From Alphaproteobacteria bacterium (GTDB taxonomy: Bacteria; Pseudomonadota; Alphaproteobacteria; Rhizobiales; Xanthobacteraceae), in assembly GCA_005884465.1 (NCBI GenBank), contig VAZH01000109.1, positions 328-10,615 on the forward strand: 10,288 bases of DNA. Reading direction: 5' to 3'. Under the pieces are notes generated by a model. The model saw only the letters and a list, made by a program, of their open reading frames with translations. It had not been told where the DNA came from and searched no databases. Within the stretch, counting starts at the first letter, position 1. Every line of letters starts with the position of its first letter. Below, one piece after another: positions 6,074 through 10,288 of the stretch. Made by a program: the position numbers and the translations under genes.

Positions 6074-7168
6074 TCATGAATTCCGACTAAGCACGCGTTG
6101 GGTTGGAAACAGCCGGACATTCCAATGCCGCGCCGCCTCGCCCCAGATTCCCCTGGGCATGAACAGCATGATGAGGATTGCGATCATGCCGAGAACAACC
6201 AGATAAAGGCTGCCAAACTGCGAGAGATAGGAGATCAGGCCCCACAGCGTCAGCACGCCGATCATCGGACCTTCAATGGTGCGGACGCCGCCGATCACAA
6301 CGATGAAAATTACGTAAGCCGTCCAATCGGTGACGCTGAAGGCGGCATCGGGCGAAATTCGCGCCTTCTGCAGATAAACCAGCGCGCCGACCATACCGGT
6401 AGCGAATGCCACCACCACCCAGAGAAAATAACGGATGCGGCCGGTGCGCACGCCGACGCTGCGCGCCGCAAGCGCGTTGTCGCGGCTCGCCGCCAGCGCA
6501 AGGCCCATCCGTGAGCGCACGAAAACATAGATGCTCAACGTCACCAACACGACGAGCAGCAACGCCAGCCAGTAAATCAGTATGTCGCGCGCCGCCCCGG
6601 CCCGAAGGCCGAATAACGCCTGTACGGCTTTCAGCCCGGTCATTTGCGACAATTCCGACGGCGAGATCGACATCCCGGTACCCCCGCCGAGCGATTTGAA
6701 CTGCGCGCAGATCAGCCGCAGCGCTTCCGCCGCCACCCAACTACCGATCGCGAAGTAAGGTCCCTCCAATCGGAACAGCAGCGGCCCGAGGACAGCGGCG
6801 GCGACGGCCGCGACCGCGCCGGCGAGCAAAATCGCGACAACGGGATCGATCCCGACCACCACGACGCCAGCGAACAGCGCATAGGCCCCGAGCCCGACAA
6901 ACGCCTGCTGCCCCACCGAGACTAGTCCGCCCCAGCCGGCCAGCACGTTCCATAATTGCGCCAGCGCCAGCATCGTGAACACGAAAATCAGATCCTGAAT
7001 CAGATTGCGCGAGGCGATCATGGGCAATAGCGCCAGCGCCACCACGACGGCGAGACCTGCGATGGCGGCCGCGCGCGACAGCCGTGTTCCCACGCGGATC
7101 TGCCACACGGGCGCCAACGCCTTTTCGCTCTCGCAACTCGCTGTCATGGGTACGCTGTCGACGGTCAT
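6074..7168 (-). CDS. livM: Branched-chain-type (HAAT) ABC transporter permease LivM
   Basis: Predicted inner-membrane permease of 364 residues, one of two channel subunits of a Liv-type importer. A hydrophilic N-terminus of about 30 residues precedes many hydrophobic segments, beginning about 32-52 and 58-77. Family motifs are present: NVLAGWGGLVSVGQQAFVG (74-92), EGPYFAIGSW (135-144), and the cytoplasmic coupling region SRDNALAARSVGV (228-240), followed by IGGVRTIEGPMIG. The C-terminal MPRGIWG is typical. The ATG at 7168 overlaps the livH stop as ATGA, with a GAGG-type ribosome site upstream. The frame stays open to 7318, but those extra residues overlap livH and look unlike a transporter. 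A second ATG seven codons in is a weaker alternative. The substrate is probably an aromatic or organic acid rather than an amino acid, judging by the downstream genes. Confidence 0.95.
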   Translation of the reverse strand: MTVDSVPMTASCESEKALAPVWQIRVGTRLSRAAAIAGLAVVVALALLPMIASRNLIQDLIFVFTMLALAQLWNVLAGWGGLVSVGQQAFVGLGAYALFAGVVVVGIDPVVAILLAGAVAAVAAAVLGPLLFRLEGPYFAIGSWVAAEALRLICAQFKSLGGGTGMSISPSELSQMTGLKAVQALFGLRAGAARDILIYWLALLLVVLVTLSIYVFVRSRMGLALAASRDNALAARSVGVRTGRIRYFLWVVVAFATGMVGALVYLQKARISPDAAFSVTDWTAYVIFIVVIGGVRTIEGPMIGVLTLWGLISYLSQFGSLYLVVLGMIAILIMLFMPRGIWGEAARHWNVRLFPTQRVLSRNS

Positions 7169-8031
7169 GGTCGCCTCGAGGGGAACAGTCCGCGCGGTCG
7201 CACCATCAGCACCGCGAGGAACGTGAGATGGCCGGCAAGAATCTGCCATTCTGGATTGATTCGCGCGCCGATGGTCTGCGCCAGCCCGAGCACGATACCA
7301 CCCGCCAGCGTGCCCCACAGGCTGCCCAGCCCGCCGATAATCACTGCTTCGAACGCGTAGAGCAGCCTCGCCGGGCCGATCGAGGGATCGAAATTGGCGC
7401 GGATGCCGAAAGTGATCGCCGCAATCACCGATACCGCGACCGAAAGGCCGACCGCGATAGCGTAGACACTGCGTTCGTTGATACCCATCAGCTGCGCGAT
7501 CGGCGGACTGTCGGCGGTGGCGCGAAATGCCCTGCCGAGCGAGGTGCGATAGAAAATCAATTGCAGCAGCGCGACCGCGGCGACCGCCGTCAGCAGCGCG
7601 GCGAGCGGCGCAAGGCCGATGCTCAATCCAGGCACGAGCGTCACCGACGAGGATTCGAACGCGCCGGCCTGCAGCCGGCGGCTGTCGGCGCCGTAGCCGA
7701 GCAAGAGTCCGTTCTGGATAACGATGGAGAGCCCGAACGTCACCAGGAGCGGCGGCAAGATGTCGTCGCCGAGCACGCGCTCAAGCACCAGCCGTTGCAG
7801 CGCGAAGCCGGCGGCAAACATCACCACGACAACTAACAGCGACGCCGCCACCAGCGGAACGCCAAGGGCAGTGGTGACGGAGAGCACCAGATAAGCCGCC
7901 AGCAAGATCAGATCACCATGGGCGAGATTGACCAGGCGCATGATCCCGAAGATCAGCGACAACCCAAGCGCAAACAGTGCATAGACGCCACCGAGCAGCA
8001 CGCCTTCGATGATGGTGTCGAACCCGTTCAT
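7165..8031 (-). CDS. livH: Branched-chain-type (HAAT) ABC transporter permease LivH
   Basis: Predicted inner-membrane permease of 288 residues that pairs with LivM. The opening GVLLGGVYALFALGLSLIFG and MRLVNLAHGDL (31-41) are diagnostic for LivH. The coupling loop is GRAFRATADSPPIAQLMGI (167-184), and the C-terminal part carries FEAVIIGGLGSLWGTLAGG and MVRPRGLFPSR. Length is usual for the family. The ATG at 8031 is chosen because GAGG lies five bases upstream and the gene then begins 7 bp after the livF stop. An in-frame ATG at 8070 would overlap livF by about 30 bp and add a polar N-terminus. The gene ends in an ATGA overlap with livM, so the two permeases are probably made in step. Confidence 0.95.
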   Translation of the reverse strand: MNGFDTIIEGVLLGGVYALFALGLSLIFGIMRLVNLAHGDLILLAAYLVLSVTTALGVPLVAASLLVVVVMFAAGFALQRLVLERVLGDDILPPLLVTFGLSIVIQNGLLLGYGADSRRLQAGAFESSSVTLVPGLSIGLAPLAALLTAVAAVALLQLIFYRTSLGRAFRATADSPPIAQLMGINERSVYAIAVGLSVAVSVIAAITFGIRANFDPSIGPARLLYAFEAVIIGGLGSLWGTLAGGIVLGLAQTIGARINPEWQILAGHLTFLAVLMVRPRGLFPSRRP

Positions 8032-8038
8032 AACCGCC

Positions 8039-8743
8039 TCACGTTCCGAAGTACGCGGCGCGGATCGCATCCTGATCCGTATCCGCCGGGCGGCCGGCCA
8101 GCGTCACGCGGCCCTCCTGAAGGCAATAAAAGCGATCGGTTGAGCGCAAGGCGCGGGCAATATCCTGCTCGACCACCACGATCGCGGTACCGTTGCCGCG
8201 GATCCGTGGCAACATTCGGTAAATGTCTTCCACCACGATCGGCGCCAGCCCGAGGCTGATCTCGTCACACAGCAACACCGATGGATTCGACATCAGTCCG
8301 CGGCCGATCGCGACCATCTGCTGCTGGCCGCCCGACAGCACCGTGACTGCGCTGCGCCGCCGCTCCTGCAACACCGGAAACATCCGGTAGACGGCTTGCA
8401 GATCCCACGGCGAGGTGCGCTCGCCGCCATAAGCGCCGATCAGAAGATTCTCCTCGACGGTCAACGAGAGAAACAGCTGCCGGCCTTCCGGCACCAGCGC
8501 CAGCCCGAACCGGACGATGTTCGCCGCCGGGCTGTCGCCGATGTCGCGGCCTGCGAACCGGATCGCATCGGGCCGGTTGCGCACCAGCCCGGCCAACGAC
8601 TTCAACAGCGTCGATTTGCCCGCACCATTCGCACCTATCACGGCCACCGCTTCGCCCTGTTGCAGTTCGAAGTCGATACCAAACAGCGCCTGGAAGTCGC
8701 CGTAGAACGCATCGAGCGCTGAGACACTGAGCAGCGAGGTCAT
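8039..8743 (-). CDS. livF: Branched-chain-type ABC transporter ATP-binding protein LivF
   Basis: Predicted 234-residue cytoplasmic ATPase of the Liv importer. Walker A is GANGAGKS (37-44), the Q-loop glutamine is Q89 (PEGRQLF), the ABC signature LSGGQ is at 136-140, and Walker B VLLCDE gives D160 and E161. LAPIV follows, as usual in LivF. The switch position reads VVVEQD with Gln in place of His, which is normal for LivF proteins. The C-terminus AAYFGT matches the typical (A)YLG ending of the family. It starts inside the livG stop as an ATGA overlap. It would form a heterodimer with LivG to drive uptake through LivH-LivM. Confidence 0.96.
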   Translation of the reverse strand: MTSLLSVSALDAFYGDFQALFGIDFELQQGEAVAVIGANGAGKSTLLKSLAGLVRNRPDAIRFAGRDIGDSPAANIVRFGLALVPEGRQLFLSLTVEENLLIGAYGGERTSPWDLQAVYRMFPVLQERRRSAVTVLSGGQQQMVAIGRGLMSNPSVLLCDEISLGLAPIVVEDIYRMLPRIRGNGTAIVVVEQDIARALRSTDRFYCLQEGRVTLAGRPADTDQDAIRAAYFGT

Positions 8744-9453
8744 GCCGGCACACCCATGTAGATGGTCTGCACTTCGTTCGAGCGCATCACGTCCGCGGGA
8801 GCGCCTTGCGCCACCACTCGCCCGAAATCCAGCACAATCAGGCGCTGCACCACCGCAAGCAGCGCATGCACCACGTGCTCAATCCAGATAATGCCGATGC
8901 CTTCGGCGTGGATGGTGCGAATGGTCGCGATCAGTTCATGGCATTCGGCGTCGGTGAGCCCGCCGGCAATTTCATCGAGCAACAGCGTGCGCGGACAGGT
9001 GGCGAGCGCCCGCGCCAGCTCCAACCGCTTACGGTCGAGCAGCGGCAGGCTTCCCGCCAGCCGGTTGGCTTTTGCTTCAAGTCCGGTGAGTGCCAGCGTC
9101 CGGCCGCAGAGCGGTATTGCTTCGGCCTCCGAAAGGCCGCCGCCGAACAGCGCCGCGACCGAGAGATTTTCGAACACCGAGAGATGTTCGAACGGTAACG
9201 GAATCTGGAACGAGCGGCCGATGCCGGCACGACACCGTGCTTCCGCCGACAGGTGTGTGATGTCGTTGCCGTCGAGAATGATGCGGCCGGAATCCGGTCG
9301 CACCATCCCGGTGATGAGGTTGAACAGGCTGGACTTGCCGGCGCCGTTCGGACCGATGACGCCGAGCGCTTCGGCGGGCGACAAGGTCAGGTCGATGTCG
9401 CTGGCAACGACGATCGCCCCGAACGCCTTCGATATGGCTTTGAGTTCAAGCAT
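8740..9453 (-). CDS. livG: Branched-chain-type ABC transporter ATP-binding protein LivG
   Basis: Predicted 237-residue cytoplasmic ATPase. Walker A is GPNGAGKS (34-41), the Q-loop is at Q83 (RSFQIP), Walker B LLLDE gives D160 and E161, and the switch His is H193 (WIEHVV). The C-terminus IYMGVPA is a LivG-type YLG-like ending. The signature region reads SLPLLDRKRLELARAL in place of the common LAYGQQRRLEIAR, so the signature glycine is missing. I recall similar TLADRKRLE-type motifs in a subgroup of rhizobial LivG proteins, so this is probably a lineage trait rather than damage. It follows the binding-protein stop by 25 bp with a weak GAGAA-like ribosome site, and its stop overlaps the livF start. 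Confidence 0.95.
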   Translation of the reverse strand: MLELKAISKAFGAIVVASDIDLTLSPAEALGVIGPNGAGKSSLFNLITGMVRPDSGRIILDGNDITHLSAEARCRAGIGRSFQIPLPFEHLSVFENLSVAALFGGGLSEAEAIPLCGRTLALTGLEAKANRLAGSLPLLDRKRLELARALATCPRTLLLDEIAGGLTDAECHELIATIRTIHAEGIGIIWIEHVVHALLAVVQRLIVLDFGRVVAQGAPADVMRSNEVQTIYMGVPA

Positions 9454-9478
9454 CGTTCTCGCCCGATACCGTTGAGAA

Positions 9479-10288
9479 TCAGCTCAAGGCTTGCATGTCA
9501 CCGCCAAGCGGAATCTGCGGCGCCTGTTTGTTCTCGGTAATCACCATGTTGTATTTGTCGTCGGTCAATCTCCACTGGCCGCCCACAAGCGGCGTCTTTG
9601 CGATGTTCCTTGCGGCGAACGACGGCACCTTGTCGGAGCCGAAGGCAACAAGACCAACGACGGTATCAAGCTTGGTCGCGCCGATGGCCTTGGCCAGCGC
9701 GGCGCTGTCCGTCGGGTCGCTCGATCGTTTCATGGCATCGACCGCAACTTCAAACAGCGAATGGACGAAACCAATTGGCTGGGTCCATTGCCTGCCGGAT
9801 GCTTGCTCGTAGCCTTTGGCGAGGTCGGCAGCGCTGACGCCGCTCAGGCTCGATTTGTAAGGATGGCTGGGCGTCCACCACACCTCGGTCGAAATGTTGT
9901 TGCCGCTCTTGCCGAGCGCCTGAACAGTTGTCGGAAACAGCAGGGCCTTGGCGACGGACACCACCTTTGGTCTGAAGCCTTTCTGGCGCGATTGATTCCA
10001 GAACGTTGTAAAGTCCGGAGGAATGACCACGCCGGTGACGACCTCCGCTTCCGCGCTTCGAAACGCGGAGATTTGTGAGCTGAAATCGTCGGTCAGATTC
10101 TGGAAACGGCCCGGATCGGTCAGCTTGAAGCCCTGCTTGGCGAGCACCGGTGGAAAGCCGATGGTCGTGTCGCCCCAGGCATTGCCGTCGGCGTCATTCG
10201 GAAACAGGGCGCCCACCGATTTGTTGGTCGCGACCTGACTCCACATGTCCGTGAAGACGCCGATGACATCTTCGAGGCCCCAGAAGTA
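9479..10288 (-). CDS. Branched-chain-type ABC transporter substrate-binding protein (5' part outside window)
   Basis: This is the C-terminal 269 residues of a periplasmic binding protein; the frame stays open to the window edge, so the signal peptide and first lobe are missing. The visible part shows the type I periplasmic-binding-protein pattern. KSVGALFPNDADGNAWG begins the second-lobe Rossmann-like unit, and QISAFRSAEAEVVTGVVIPPDF matches the Leu/Ile/Val-binding family (Peripla_BP_6). Later regions include HSLFEVAVDAMKRSSDPTDSAALAKAI and GGQWRL near the end. It is the first visible gene of the operon, ahead of both ATPases and both permeases, and the promoter must lie upstream of the window. 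The ligand is unknown; aromatic acids are the best guess from the catabolic genes that follow. Internal ATG codons such as 10246 are not the true start. Confidence 0.93.
   Translation of the reverse strand, partial: YFWGLEDVIGVFTDMWSQVATNKSVGALFPNDADGNAWGDTTIGFPPVLAKQGFKLTDPGRFQNLTDDFSSQISAFRSAEAEVVTGVVIPPDFTTFWNQSRQKGFRPKVVSVAKALLFPTTVQALGKSGNNISTEVWWTPSHPYKSSLSGVSAADLAKGYEQASGRQWTQPIGFVHSLFEVAVDAMKRSSDPTDSAALAKAIGATKLDTVVGLVAFGSDKVPSFAARNIAKTPLVGGQWRLTDDKYNMVITENKQAPQIPLGGDMQALS

Noticed and set aside
7084-7836. 250-codon open frame on + opposite livH and the livM start
   Set aside because: The translation is charged and repetitive (Arg, Gln, Glu), typical of the antisense of membrane-protein genes, with no domain.
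8762-9475. 237-codon open frame on + opposite livG
   Set aside because: It is a Ser/Pro/Arg-rich mirror of livG, which carries complete Walker motifs. There is no ribosome site or family resemblance.
1-10288. CRISPR arrays, insertion sequences, toxin-antitoxin or phage-defence genes
   Set aside because: No regularly spaced repeats, transposase motifs or defence-type domains were found on either strand.

Overview
The window looks like the chromosome of a high-GC alphaproteobacterium, most likely Bradyrhizobium or a close relative in the Nitrobacteraceae. This rests on overall base composition, an initiator tRNA remnant of alphaproteobacterial type, and a HAAT (Liv-type) importer joined to an aromatic catabolic operon. 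The genus is an inference; no database search was possible.

Left edge (1-1046, + strand): the C-terminal part of a methyl-accepting chemotaxis protein, cut by the window start. Positions 1047-2377 contain no convincing protein gene. Near its left end this stretch holds two truncated tRNA genes lying tail to tail: the 3' half of a tRNA-Thr(TGT) on + (1129-1178) and the 3' half of the initiator tRNA-Met(CAT) on - (1287-1335). Only 108 bp separate them, including a strong hairpin terminator. Both lose homology in the 5' strand of the anticodon stem. This is the scar expected where integrative elements have used tRNA genes as attachment sites. By the usual geometry, sequence left of the Thr remnant and right of the fMet remnant would be island DNA, with a sliver of ancestral chromosome between. 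The rest of the gap (1336-2377) has several palindromes and an AT-rich patch but no recognisable gene.

Right part (2378-10288, all - strand): one compact operon read from right to left. In transcription order it encodes a branched-chain-type substrate-binding protein (5' part outside the window), the ATPases LivG and LivF, the permeases LivH and LivM, a long fumarylacetoacetate hydrolase (FAH)-family enzyme, a two-domain VOC extradiol-type dioxygenase, a gentisate 1,2-dioxygenase of the cupin family, and a short FAH-family enzyme resembling fumarylpyruvate hydrolase. Gene spacing is tight throughout: two ATGA overlaps, one 8-bp overlap and gaps of 7-45 bp.

The working model is that the importer brings in an aromatic acid or related organic acid, a ring is opened by the cupin and/or VOC dioxygenase, and the FAH enzymes hydrolyse or isomerise the ring-opened keto acids to central metabolites. 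The window shows no ring hydroxylase, no maleylpyruvate isomerase and no regulator, so the true growth substrate cannot be read from it. Individual families are well known. The unusual points are the pairing of two unrelated ring-cleavage enzymes with two different FAH enzymes behind one importer, and the double tRNA scar at the side of the cluster.
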